Positions 25,570 to 34,015 of a DNA stretch of 64,000 nucleotides are shown piece after piece. The first letter of the stretch is position 1. Every line of letters begins with the position of its first letter. A program made the translations under genes and the position numbers. The DNA is taken from assembly GCF_001427905.1 (NCBI RefSeq), contig NZ_LMEF01000001.1, positions 372,394 to 436,393 of the forward strand, in the 5' to 3' direction. The notes beneath the pieces are model-generated. The model ran no database searches. It worked only from the letters and a program-made list of their open reading frames with translations, and was not told the DNA's origin. Source of the DNA: Flavobacterium sp. Root420. GTDB taxonomy: Bacteria > Bacteroidota > Bacteroidia > Flavobacteriales > Flavobacteriaceae.

Positions 25570-27198
25570 ATGGATTTAAACTTCAATAAAAACGAAGATC
25601 ACAATAAACTCTTACTTTCAGAATTAAAACAAAAATTTGCCAAAGTAAAACTAGGCGGTGGCGAAAAACGCATTGAAAAACTACATGCTGAAGGCAAAAT
25701 GACGGCGCGTGAACGTATTGCTTATTTATTAGATGAAAATTCTAAAAGCATAGAAATTGGTGGTTTTGTTGGTGAAGGAATGTATGCCGAGCACGGTGGA
25801 TGTCCTTCCGGAGGAGTTGTGATAAAAATAGGATATATAAGAGGTAAACAATGTATTGTTGTTGCTAATGATGCTACTGTTAAAGCAGGTGCATGGTTTC
25901 CTATTACTGGAAAGAAAAACCTTCGCGCACAAGAAATTGCCATGGAAAACAGACTTCCTATTATCTATTTGGTAGACAGTGCCGGTGTTTATTTACCACT
26001 TCAGGATGAAATTTTTCCGGACAAGGAACATTTTGGCAGAATCTTCAGAAACAATGCGCAAATGAGCAGCATGGGAATTACTCAAATTGCTGCTGTTATG
26101 GGAAGTTGTGTTGCAGGAGGAGCTTATTTACCAATAATGAGCGACGAAGCTTTGATTGTAGATAAAACCGGAAGTATTTTCCTTGCGGGAAGTTATTTGG
26201 TCAAAGCTGCAATTGGAGAAACTATAGATAATGAAACTTTAGGTGGAGCCACAACACATTGCGAAATTTCAGGCGTGACCGATTATAAAGCAAAAGATGA
26301 CAAAGATGCTTTAGATAAAATAAAAAACATAGTCGACAAAATAGGCGAATATGATAAAGCTGGCTATAGCAGAATCAAAGCTGAAAAACCAGCTTTAGAA
26401 CCAAAAGATATTTACGGAATCTTGCCAAAAGCCAGAAACGAACAATACGACATGATGGAAATCATCAATCGGTTGGTTGATAATTCTGAATTTGAAGCTT
26501 ATAAAGATGGTTATGGTCAAACCATAATTACGGGATATGCCAGAATTGATGGCTGGGCAGTTGGAATCGTGGCCAATCAAAGAAAAGTAGTAAAAACAAA
26601 GAAAGGCGAAATGCAATTCGGAGGCGTTATTTACTCAGATAGTGCCGATAAAGCAACACGTTTTATTGCAAATTGCAATCAAAAAAAAATTCCTTTAGTC
26701 TTTTTGCAAGATGTTACCGGTTTTATGGTGGGGTCAAAATCTGAACATGGCGGAATCATAAAAGATGGGGCTAAAATGGTAAATGCGGTTAGTAATTCAG
26801 TTGTACCAAAATTTACTGTTATAGTTGGTAACTCATATGGCGCAGGAAATTATGCGATGTGCGGAAAAGCCTATGACCCAAGATTGATTTTTGCATGGCC
26901 GAGTGCGGAACTTGCCGTTATGGGCGGAACACAGGCTGCAAAAGTATTGGCACAAATTGAAGCGTCGTCACTTAAAGCAAAAGGAGAAATCATAGATGAA
27001 GCAAAGGAAACGGAGCTATTCAACAAGATAAAAGCTCGTTACGACGAACAGACGTCACCTTACTACGCTGCTTCAAGATTATGGACAGATGCAATTATTG
27101 ATCCTTTAGATACCCGTACCTGGATTTCTATGGGAATTGAAGCTGCTAACCATGCTCCAATCCAAAAAACATTTAATTTAGGTGTTATACAGGTTTAA
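25570..27198 (+). CDS. Acyl-CoA carboxylase, carboxyltransferase (beta) subunit
   Basis: A 542-residue biotin-dependent carboxyltransferase with the two crotonase-like halves. N-terminal half: GGFVGEGMYAEHGGCPSGG, DSAGVYLPLQDE and MGSCVAGGAYLP. C-terminal half: QDVTGFMVGSKSEHGGIIKDGAKM, GNSYGAGNYAMCGKAYDPR and MGGTQAAKVLA. The segment FMVGSKSEHGGIIKDGAKMV is closest in style to methylcrotonyl-CoA carboxylase, but propionyl- or geranyl-CoA cannot be excluded. The biotin-carrying alpha subunit is not in the window. Divergent from tetR. Confidence 0.88.
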   Translation: MDLNFNKNEDHNKLLLSELKQKFAKVKLGGGEKRIEKLHAEGKMTARERIAYLLDENSKSIEIGGFVGEGMYAEHGGCPSGGVVIKIGYIRGKQCIVVANDATVKAGAWFPITGKKNLRAQEIAMENRLPIIYLVDSAGVYLPLQDEIFPDKEHFGRIFRNNAQMSSMGITQIAAVMGSCVAGGAYLPIMSDEALIVDKTGSIFLAGSYLVKAAIGETIDNETLGGATTHCEISGVTDYKAKDDKDALDKIKNIVDKIGEYDKAGYSRIKAEKPALEPKDIYGILPKARNEQYDMMEIINRLVDNSEFEAYKDGYGQTIITGYARIDGWAVGIVANQRKVVKTKKGEMQFGGVIYSDSADKATRFIANCNQKKIPLVFLQDVTGFMVGSKSEHGGIIKDGAKMVNAVSNSVVPKFTVIVGNSYGAGNYAMCGKAYDPRLIFAWPSAELAVMGGTQAAKVLAQIEASSLKAKGEIIDEAKETELFNKIKARYDEQTSPYYAASRLWTDAIIDPLDTRTWISMGIEAANHAPIQKTFNLGVIQV

Positions 27199-27321
27199 TT
27201 CATTTATAGAATTCTTAGAATACGTTAAATAAAAAGTAAAAAACTTATTTCCAGCTACTTAAAAATAAATATATCATTAAAAATTAGTAACTTAGTATAT
27301 TATTTTTAATCACGTAATATC

Positions 27322-27744
27322 ATGGAAAATGTAAAAAGTTTGAATAAATGGGCAAATTCGCACACTTATTTACCAGTAGATTTAGTACGTATTGTATTGG
27401 GTGTTTTTTTATTTATGAAAGGAGTTTCATTTGTAACTAATGCTCAATATTTGCATGATTTAATTTCTCCCATTGATCAATATGGTGGCGGAATGTTTCT
27501 TTTACATTATATCGCTCCAGCCCACATGATTGGAGGAATTATGATTGTTTTTGGGCTACTCACCCGCTGGGCAATTGCAGCCCAATTACCTATTCTTTTT
27601 GGTGCTATACTTGTAAATTTTATGGGACACATGCATTCTGAAAGTTTAATTTTAGCTATAATTGTATTGTTACTTTGTATCTTCTTTTTATTTTATGGAG
27701 GAGGCAAACACTCCGCTGATTATTACTTCAAAATGCAGCAATAA
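27322..27744 (+). CDS. DoxX-family membrane protein
   Basis: A 140-residue protein with four membrane helices. VRIVLGVFLFMKGVSFVTNA is the DoxX opening, followed by YIAPAHMIGGIMIVFGLLTRWAIAAQLPILFGAILV. Family members are small inner-membrane proteins, some linked to quinone or thiosulfate metabolism, most without assigned function. It is a single gene. A hairpin (27756-27765 with 27777-27786) follows without a clear T tract. Confidence 0.82.
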   Translation: MENVKSLNKWANSHTYLPVDLVRIVLGVFLFMKGVSFVTNAQYLHDLISPIDQYGGGMFLLHYIAPAHMIGGIMIVFGLLTRWAIAAQLPILFGAILVNFMGHMHSESLILAIIVLLLCIFFLFYGGGKHSADYYFKMQQ

Positions 27745-27865
27745 TATATATTTTCATCCTCAACTAACTCACTAAAAGTTGAGGATAAAATAATAAAACC
27801 ACTTTTAAGAAGTAATTAGCATTCTAAATTTCTTTAATTGTTTTTTATGAATTAAATTCGCAACC

Positions 27866-28213
27866 ATGAATTGGATTCGTAAAACCGTTATTTTTGTATC
27901 ACTTTTGATCCTTGCCTTTTTTGCATCTCAAGAAAGTGATGTTGCTATGCAAAAAAATGAAAGCCAAAAGACGGAAACCAATTTCTCTAAAGATTATACA
28001 GATTCCCTGGCTTTTATACAGCCTCAGGCAAGTTATCAATTTGCTGCAAACATCAAAACAAATCATCCTGGCATAATTAAATGGTTTGATTCTTTGTTAA
28101 TTGTTATTCCGCAACATCAGGTTGCTAAAGCAACCTCAAACTTTGCAAATCAATTCTCGACTCAGAGCAAGAAAATCTTACTAATGCTCTATCCTTTCCA
28201 TTTTTTTTGGTAG
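27866..28213 (+). CDS. Small exported hypothetical protein
   Basis: A 115-residue protein starting MNWIRKTVIFVSLLILAFFASQ, which looks like a signal peptide or membrane anchor. The remainder is polar, with no cysteine and no recognisable domain, ending in an aromatic FHFFW. It stands alone between DoxX and the next hypothetical gene. I do not recognise it. Confidence 0.55.
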   Translation: MNWIRKTVIFVSLLILAFFASQESDVAMQKNESQKTETNFSKDYTDSLAFIQPQASYQFAANIKTNHPGIIKWFDSLLIVIPQHQVAKATSNFANQFSTQSKKILLMLYPFHFFW

Positions 28214-28264
28214 TTAAATAAATGAAATTTTAGTCCGAAGAATTTATTTCTTCATAAACAATTG

Positions 28265-28290
28265 AACCGTTTTCTTTCTGAAAAACGGTT
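28265..28290. terminator. Hairpin between two small genes
   Basis: AACCGTTTT (28265-28273) pairs with AAAACGGTT (28282-28290). It is followed by TATAATTTC rather than a good T run, so termination is uncertain. Confidence 0.4.
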
Positions 28291-28324
28291 TATAATTTCA
28301 TAATTATTTATCAAATTCAAAAAC

Positions 28325-28795
28325 ATGGAAACAAGTGTAACCATTATTGGCATTGTGATTGCAATCATAGTAGCCATTCCAATATATTTTTCTGCACGAA
28401 CGAGCGCTGCAAACAAATCAAAAATTCTAAACATTAAAAAGAAATTCAATCCAACTCATCCGGAAGATTTTGATTTAACTGAATCTCAAAACAATAAAAC
28501 GTTTACCATTGACCAAAAATATAGAAAATTCATTTTGATGAATTTCAATCCAAATCAACAAGAAGCAGCATTTGTCGATTTAAAAACCGTTTCATCCTGT
28601 AAATTAATTTTGACCACTGATGGAAATTCAGACACCATTCTAAAAATTGATTTTGAATTCCAGGATAGAGCAACTTCTAAAAAAAATAGAATTCCATTCT
28701 ATGATTTTGATGATGACCGCATCAAACAAATTAGTGCTTACCAAGATCATATGTTTGCAAAAAAATGGCTTAAAATCATTCAGGATTCTATTTAG
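28325..28795 (+). CDS. Membrane-anchored hypothetical protein
   Basis: A 156-residue protein with one N-terminal membrane helix (residues 5-23, VTIIGIVIAIIVAIPIYFSA), then a soluble domain with NFNPNQQEAAFVDLKTVSSCKLI and LKIDFEFQDRA strands and a C-terminal helix ending WLKIIQDSI. This resembles a small beta-rich domain facing the cytoplasm. Family unknown. The gene ends about 60 bases before the FNR-like site of hemN. Confidence 0.6.
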   Translation: METSVTIIGIVIAIIVAIPIYFSARTSAANKSKILNIKKKFNPTHPEDFDLTESQNNKTFTIDQKYRKFILMNFNPNQQEAAFVDLKTVSSCKLILTTDGNSDTILKIDFEFQDRATSKKNRIPFYDFDDDRIKQISAYQDHMFAKKWLKIIQDSI

Positions 28796-28855
28796 TGTTA
28801 GTTATTTAATTCAGGGAAGAGGCTCATAATGAGTCTCTTTTTTTATGTTTTAAGC

Positions 28856-28899
28856 ATGACATTTATCATTTTATGCCTTAGTATGAAGAAGTACTTTTG
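28856..28899 (+). promoter_or_regulatory. hemN promoter with FNR-like site
   Basis: ATGACATTTATCAT (28856-28869) is an imperfect FNR-type palindrome. The -7 element TACTTTTG lies at 28892-28899. The site centre (28862.5) is 36.5 bases upstream of the last base of the element, which puts it near -41.5 from the expected start. The same geometry is found at ccoS. Confidence 0.72.
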
Positions 28900-28920
28900 A
28901 TAAATCCAAAATACTTTTTT

Positions 28921-30285
28921 ATGAAAATCTCATTGATTCAGAAATACAATGTTCCAGGTCCAAGGTATACCAGTTACCCAACAGTTCCATACTGGAATGA
29001 AGCTGGATTTTCACAAGAAGAATGGGTCGAATCATTTCAAAAAGCCTTCTCAGAAAGTAATTCTCAAAACGGAATTAGTTTATATATTCATCTGCCATTT
29101 TGCGAAAGTATGTGCACTTTTTGTGGTTGTAATAAACGAATAACAAAAAATCATTCAGTTGAAGAAATTTATATAAAAGCACTCCTAAAAGAATGGAGTT
29201 TGTATTGTAGATTATTACCTGAAAAACCTTTTATCAAAGAAATTCATTTAGGTGGCGGGACTCCAACATTTTTCTCAAAAAATAACTTAGAACATCTTAT
29301 CAATGGTATTTTTACTTTTGCCAATAAAGCTGATAAATATGAATTTAGTTTTGAAGGACATCCAAATAATACAACTTACGAACAACTTCAAAAGTTATAT
29401 GGTTTAGGCTTTCGCCGAGTAAGTTTTGGCGTTCAGGATTACGCCGAAAAAGTGCAAAAAGCGATTCACAGAATTCAACCATTTCATAATGTGGCAAAAG
29501 TAACTTTTTGGGCTAAAGAAATTGGATATACCTCTATTGGTCATGATATCATTTTTGGTTTACCTTTTCAAACAATTGATGATGTAATAGACACAGTTGA
29601 AAAAACAAATTCATTAAAACCAGACCGGTTAGCCTTTTACAGCTATGCGCACGTGCCCTGGATAAAAGGAAATGGACAACGTGGATTCAATGAAGAGAAT
29701 CTCCCAAAAGATGCTGAAAAACGAAAATTATACGAAACCGGAAAACAATTACTTTCTAAAAATGGTTACCACGAAATTGGAATGGATCATTTTGCTTTAC
29801 AATCAGATAGTTTATATAAAGCAACAGAAAACAAAGAATTACATAGAAATTTCATGGGATATAGTGCTTCAAAAACACAGCTTATGATTGGTTTAGGTGT
29901 ATCGTCTATAAGTGATAGCTGGTACAGTTTTGCTCAAAACACAAAAAACCTGGAGGATTATTACCAACTGTTAGAATGGGACAAATTACCTATTGTAAAA
30001 GGTCATATTTTAACTGATGAAGATTTAATCATAAGAAAACATATTTTGAATTTAACCTGTGAATTTGAAACATCGTGGGATAATGAAATGCTCTATTTTG
30101 AAGAACTTCCTAGTGTCTTAAAAGATTTAAAGGAAATCGAAAAAGATCAATTAATTGTAATCGAAGAAAATAAAATTAGAATTACAGAAGCCGGAAGACC
30201 ATTTGTTCGAAATATTTGTATGGCTTTTGATTTACATCTAAAAAGAAAATCACCGGAAACGAATTTGTTCTCGATGACTGTTTAA
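28921..30285 (+). CDS. hemN: Oxygen-independent coproporphyrinogen III oxidase
   Basis: 454 residues from the ATG at 28921. The in-frame TTG eight codons upstream lies in the promoter. It is a radical-SAM enzyme converting coproporphyrinogen III to protoporphyrinogen IX without oxygen. The iron-sulfur motif is C61-x3-C65-x2-C68-x-C70 (FCESMCTFCGC). Other marks are YNVPGPRYTSYPTVPYW at the N-terminus, HLGGGTPTF, SFGVQD and a C-terminal HemN domain. An FNR-like site upstream ties it to low-oxygen growth, alongside the adjacent cbb3 oxidase genes. Its stop overlaps the stop of the convergent SafE-like gene by four bases. Confidence 0.94.
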   Translation: MKISLIQKYNVPGPRYTSYPTVPYWNEAGFSQEEWVESFQKAFSESNSQNGISLYIHLPFCESMCTFCGCNKRITKNHSVEEIYIKALLKEWSLYCRLLPEKPFIKEIHLGGGTPTFFSKNNLEHLINGIFTFANKADKYEFSFEGHPNNTTYEQLQKLYGLGFRRVSFGVQDYAEKVQKAIHRIQPFHNVAKVTFWAKEIGYTSIGHDIIFGLPFQTIDDVIDTVEKTNSLKPDRLAFYSYAHVPWIKGNGQRGFNEENLPKDAEKRKLYETGKQLLSKNGYHEIGMDHFALQSDSLYKATENKELHRNFMGYSASKTQLMIGLGVSSISDSWYSFAQNTKNLEDYYQLLEWDKLPIVKGHILTDEDLIIRKHILNLTCEFETSWDNEMLYFEELPSVLKDLKEIEKDQLIVIEENKIRITEAGRPFVRNICMAFDLHLKRKSPETNLFSMTV

Positions 30286-30989
30286 CGGCAATTAGGAGTT
30301 CCCTGCACAAACAAACTCATATTAGAAGGAGAAACATAAGGAATTCCTAAACCAAGGCCTCTAAGAATAAACAGAACTCCAATAATGATGGCAACGTAAG
30401 GGATAGCTTTTTGAATTCTATTTCGAAAGGGTAGCTTTATTAAAGAGTGAATATAAACAACGATCGTCATTAATGGCATATTCCCCAATCCGAACAATAA
30501 CATATACAAAACACCAAAACCAGCGCTCTGCGTCGCGATTGCCCCAAATAAAGCAACATAAACCATTCCGCATGGCAAAAATCCGTTTAATAATCCAATT
30601 GTAAAAAGGGATTTATAACTTCTATTTTTAAATTGGCTACCTAAACGTGATTTAGTTTTTGAAATGATTTTGTAAACAGGTTTTGAAAAATTGTATTTCG
30701 CAAACATTTTCTCCGGGATCAAAACTGTTATTATCATAGCTACACCAATAAAAATTGACATTTTTTGTTGTAGTCCAGCGAGGAAAAAACCTCTTCCTAA
30801 TAATCCAAAAATTAATCCTATTGTGGCATAAGCTGTTAATCGCCCTATGTGATAAGTAATAATTTGAGTAACCTTTTTAGCCTCATTCTGATGATCTACC
30901 GGCAACATCATAGCAATTGGACCGCACATTCCGATGCAATGCAAACTACTTATAAGACCTAATATAAAAGCAGAATACAACATATGCAA
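30282..30989 (-). CDS. SafE/TauE-like membrane protein linked to cbb3 oxidase
   Basis: A 235-residue membrane protein with about six helices. It contains LHCIGMCGPIAMMLP near the N-terminus and GLLNGFLPCGMVY in the middle. These paired Cys/Pro helix motifs are typical of the SafE/DsbD-like group found at the end of cco operons, where a role in metal delivery or maturation is suspected. Its ATG follows fixH with no gap. It shares a four-base TTAA with the stop of hemN. Confidence 0.82.
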   Translation of the reverse strand: MHMLYSAFILGLISSLHCIGMCGPIAMMLPVDHQNEAKKVTQIITYHIGRLTAYATIGLIFGLLGRGFFLAGLQQKMSIFIGVAMIITVLIPEKMFAKYNFSKPVYKIISKTKSRLGSQFKNRSYKSLFTIGLLNGFLPCGMVYVALFGAIATQSAGFGVLYMLLFGLGNMPLMTIVVYIHSLIKLPFRNRIQKAIPYVAIIIGVLFILRGLGLGIPYVSPSNMSLFVQGTPNCR

Positions 30990-31439
30990 TTAATTTACGT
31001 AAATAACCTCTTTAGTTAAATACTTTGTTCCGTTATATTGCCATTCTATATTAACATCCCAACGACCTTTAACCAATTTGTCTTTAGGAATTACTAAAAC
31101 TGAGTTGGTCAATGCTATTGGAGTATTAAAATCAAACTTCTTGTTAGAAGGACGATACAATAAAATATTTCCTTTTATTTTATTACTTTCGAACGTAGTA
31201 GGAAAGACAACTTTTACACCATCTTTGTTATATGTAATAGAAGGTTTATGCTGTAAATCGTGCGCATTTTGAATCCTGGCCATTTCTTCCTGAAAATGTG
31301 AGTCATGTTTGTAATATTCCTCAACAACCAAATCATTATCATATTTGCTGTTCGATTGTACCTCAAATACAAAGTACAATATAAATGACATGAATAGTGC
31401 AAAAGCAATGACTATTCCGGTTCCCCAATTTATTTTCAT
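30990..31439 (-). CDS. FixH-family protein
   Basis: A 149-residue protein with one N-terminal membrane helix (INWGTGIVIAFALFMSFILYFVFEV) and a periplasmic domain with LVVEEYYKHDSHFQEEMAR and GRWDVNIEW, both FixH/CcoH features. It supports cbb3 oxidase assembly or stability. It lies between ccoG and the SafE-like gene in the cco operon. Confidence 0.85.
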   Translation of the reverse strand: MKINWGTGIVIAFALFMSFILYFVFEVQSNSKYDNDLVVEEYYKHDSHFQEEMARIQNAHDLQHKPSITYNKDGVKVVFPTTFESNKIKGNILLYRPSNKKFDFNTPIALTNSVLVIPKDKLVKGRWDVNIEWQYNGTKYLTKEVIYVN

Positions 31440-31453
31440 AATGTGGTATTATT

Positions 31454-32872
31454 TTAATTAAAACTTCGCGGACCTAAAAAGTTTGTTGTAGTACTTTCCA
31501 ACAATTCATTGCCATTGTAAATACCAATTTTAACTTTTGTTTTATCACTTTCTAAGAGAACTCCATTAATTTCTATAAATAAAGTTCCCTGAGAAATTCC
31601 TTCTTTTTGTATTTTAAAATGTTCCTTACCAACATTTCTAATTTCACCTTTCTGATTAATCAATTCAAAATGAATATCATTGTAATCTTTCATTGTTTTG
31701 TTTACAATTTTATAGGTGTAAACATTACTTATCTTATCTCCCTTATGTTGAAATAATTGACCTGGCAAACGCAGAATAATAGCTTCAACATTGGTTCGTA
31801 AAAATAACATTCCAACAAAAACACTTAACAAAATGAATAAAACAGCTGTATAACCTTTCATTCTGGCTGTGAATTTAAAAGGTTCCTTCTTAGCTATTTC
31901 ATCTTCAGAAGCATAACGAATAAGTCCTTTAGGCAAACCCACTGTTTCCATTATAGTATCACACTCATCGATACAAGCGGTACAATTGGTACATTCTAAT
32001 TGTGTTCCGTTTCTAATATCAATTCCCATTGGGCACACATGTACACATTGATGGCAATCGATACAATCTCCTTTTCCTGTTATTGTTCTATCTTCCTTTT
32101 TATTAAATTTAGCACGTCCTGTTTCTTTTTCTCCACGGACAAAATCATAAGCTACATTAATAGATTTATTATCTAAAAGTACACCTTGTAATCTACCGTA
32201 GGGGCATGCGATTATACAAACTTGCTCCCTAAACCAAACGAAAACAAAATAGAAAACACTAGTAAAAATCAGAAGTGCTATAAAATTGCTTGATTGTTTA
32301 ATTGGTCCTTCTTCAATCATTAAAAATAATGCATCGCTACCAACTAAATAGGCTAGAAAAATATTAGCAATACCAAAAGAAATTAGAAAAAAAACAGTCC
32401 ATTTGACAAGTCTTTTTCGGATTTTCTCTGCATTCCATTCCTGACGTGCTAAACGTGACTGTGCACCACGGTCGCCATCAATCCAATATTCAATTCGACG
32501 GAAAACCATTTCCAGAAAAATAGTCTGCGGGCAGATCCATCCACAAAATATTCTGCCAAAAACAACTGTAAACAAAATGATAAAGACAATACCTACCAAC
32601 ATGGATATTACAAAAAGATAGAAATCCTGAGGCCAAAACGGGAAACCAAAAATATTAAAACGACGCTCCATAACATTGAACATCATAAATTGGTTCCCAT
32701 TTATTTTTATAAACGGATTTGCAATTAAAATTGCCAATAAAATATAACTGACAATTTTGCGATACTCATAAAACTTACCAGATGGTTTTTTAGGGAAAAT
32801 AAATTTTCGATTACCACCTTCATCAATAGTTCCAATGGTATCTCTAAAAGCCTCGTCTGGTAAATTTGACAT
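31454..32872 (-). CDS. ccoG: Cytochrome c oxidase accessory protein CcoG
   Basis: A 472-residue polyferredoxin-like membrane protein, proposed to reduce copper for cbb3 assembly. Helices occur around 38-58, 85-110, 160-180, 195-215 and 340-360. Cysteine motifs are FCGWICPQTIF, CIIACPYGRLQG and, in the ferredoxin domain, GDCIDCHQCVHVCPMG plus CTNCTACIDECD. A C-terminal IG-like domain follows. Length is normal. Position in the operon is between ccoP and fixH. Confidence 0.93.
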   Translation of the reverse strand: MSNLPDEAFRDTIGTIDEGGNRKFIFPKKPSGKFYEYRKIVSYILLAILIANPFIKINGNQFMMFNVMERRFNIFGFPFWPQDFYLFVISMLVGIVFIILFTVVFGRIFCGWICPQTIFLEMVFRRIEYWIDGDRGAQSRLARQEWNAEKIRKRLVKWTVFFLISFGIANIFLAYLVGSDALFLMIEEGPIKQSSNFIALLIFTSVFYFVFVWFREQVCIIACPYGRLQGVLLDNKSINVAYDFVRGEKETGRAKFNKKEDRTITGKGDCIDCHQCVHVCPMGIDIRNGTQLECTNCTACIDECDTIMETVGLPKGLIRYASEDEIAKKEPFKFTARMKGYTAVLFILLSVFVGMLFLRTNVEAIILRLPGQLFQHKGDKISNVYTYKIVNKTMKDYNDIHFELINQKGEIRNVGKEHFKIQKEGISQGTLFIEINGVLLESDKTKVKIGIYNGNELLESTTTNFLGPRSFN

Positions 32873-32877
32873 GATTC

Positions 32878-33816
32878 TTATTTTTTAACTGCTGTACTAT
32901 CTGCTATTTTAACTGTGGTCTCTTTTTTAGTAACACTTTCATCGACCCAAATTTCTCCTTCGGGTTCTTTTGGATCTTTAGGTCCGCTTCCCTGTAAAGA
33001 CAAAATATAACTGGCTACTTTTTGAATGTCTTTTGGTTTCATACCGTTTGTTTTCCAGGAAACCATTCCTTTACCATCACGTCCTCCGTTGGTTATAGTA
33101 TGGAAAATATTTTTGATTCCTCCACCCAAAATCCAATGATCATCTGTTAAGTTTGGGCCAATTTGTCCACCGCCATCTGCTCTGTGACAAGCTGCACAAT
33201 TAGTAGTGAAAATTTCTTTACCAGCTTCTAAACTTTCTTTATCAGTAAGCAAAACAACTGTTTTTTCATCCATTAAATCCGGAGCGGTTTTTAAGTACTC
33301 ATCCACATCTATTTTGGCCTGGGCCATTTCTTTTTTGAGTTCCATTTCCTGATTATCGGCTCCAAGAATTTCAAAACGAACTAAATAAATGACGCTAAAG
33401 ATTATAGAAATGTAAAATAAATAAACCCACCATGGCGGCAAATTATTATCTAACTCTTTAATTCCGTCATAATCGTGATGCAGCAACAGATCACCTTCTT
33501 TCTCTATTGGCTGTGTTTTAGTAAGTTTCTGCATGAGCTCCTTAAACCAGGTGCTCTCTTGTAAACTTAGACTATTTTCATAATCTAATTTTGCTCTCTC
33601 TTCAGCTGTCATTAATTGATACATCAGTCGATTAACGGCATTCAATGTGATTTCGATCGCAATAAGGATAAACAGAAATACAAACAAAAAAACAGAAACC
33701 ATCGGATACTTTATAAAAGCCGGCTTATCACCGGAATCTATACAATATTCCATCAAAGCAAAACCAATAAAAAAAATCAATGGTACTCGTACATATGCTG
33801 GGAAAAATTTTTTCAT
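32878..33816 (-). CDS. ccoP: cbb3-type cytochrome c oxidase subunit III (mono-haem type)
   Basis: A 312-residue membrane-anchored cytochrome c. Helices lie at about 11-27 and 38-60, followed by the CcoP signature DGIKELDNNLPPWWVYLF leading into another helix. There is one haem c motif, CAACH, with the likely axial Met in GKGMVSWK. Proteobacterial CcoP has two haem motifs, so electron transfer here uses one. The C-terminus is charged. It starts directly after the ccoQ stop. Confidence 0.92.
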   Translation of the reverse strand: MKKFFPAYVRVPLIFFIGFALMEYCIDSGDKPAFIKYPMVSVFLFVFLFILIAIEITLNAVNRLMYQLMTAEERAKLDYENSLSLQESTWFKELMQKLTKTQPIEKEGDLLLHHDYDGIKELDNNLPPWWVYLFYISIIFSVIYLVRFEILGADNQEMELKKEMAQAKIDVDEYLKTAPDLMDEKTVVLLTDKESLEAGKEIFTTNCAACHRADGGGQIGPNLTDDHWILGGGIKNIFHTITNGGRDGKGMVSWKTNGMKPKDIQKVASYILSLQGSGPKDPKEPEGEIWVDESVTKKETTVKIADSTAVKK

Positions 33817-34011
33817 TTATTTGTCTTTTGAAATTACACCAAGTCCTTCATTTAAAGGAATTTCACTCATTTCCTGAATTTTATCTTTTTTATAGGAGAA
33901 TACCCAAAAGCCTAATCCCACAAAAAAGAAAAAGAAAATCAGGAGAGAAAGAATCGGGTAAATTTCTATACCCGATATGTTCTCCATATTATGTTTTATC
34001 TGTTCAAACAT
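33817..34011 (-). CDS. ccoQ: CcoQ/FixQ-type small cbb3 oxidase subunit
   Basis: A 64-residue protein with a single membrane helix (IYPILSLLIFFFFFVGLGFWVF) followed by YKKDKIQEMSEIPL, the usual CcoQ layout. It is encoded between ccoNO and ccoP with gaps of four and zero bases. The role is stabilisation of the oxidase complex. Confidence 0.82.
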   Translation of the reverse strand: MFEQIKHNMENISGIEIYPILSLLIFFFFFVGLGFWVFSYKKDKIQEMSEIPLNEGLGVISKDK

Positions 34012-34015
34012 AGCT

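Noticed and set aside
27756-27786. Terminator after DoxX
   Set aside because: The stem ATCCTCAACT/AGTTGAGGAT is good, but it is followed by A-rich rather than T-rich sequence, so it is only mentioned with the gene.
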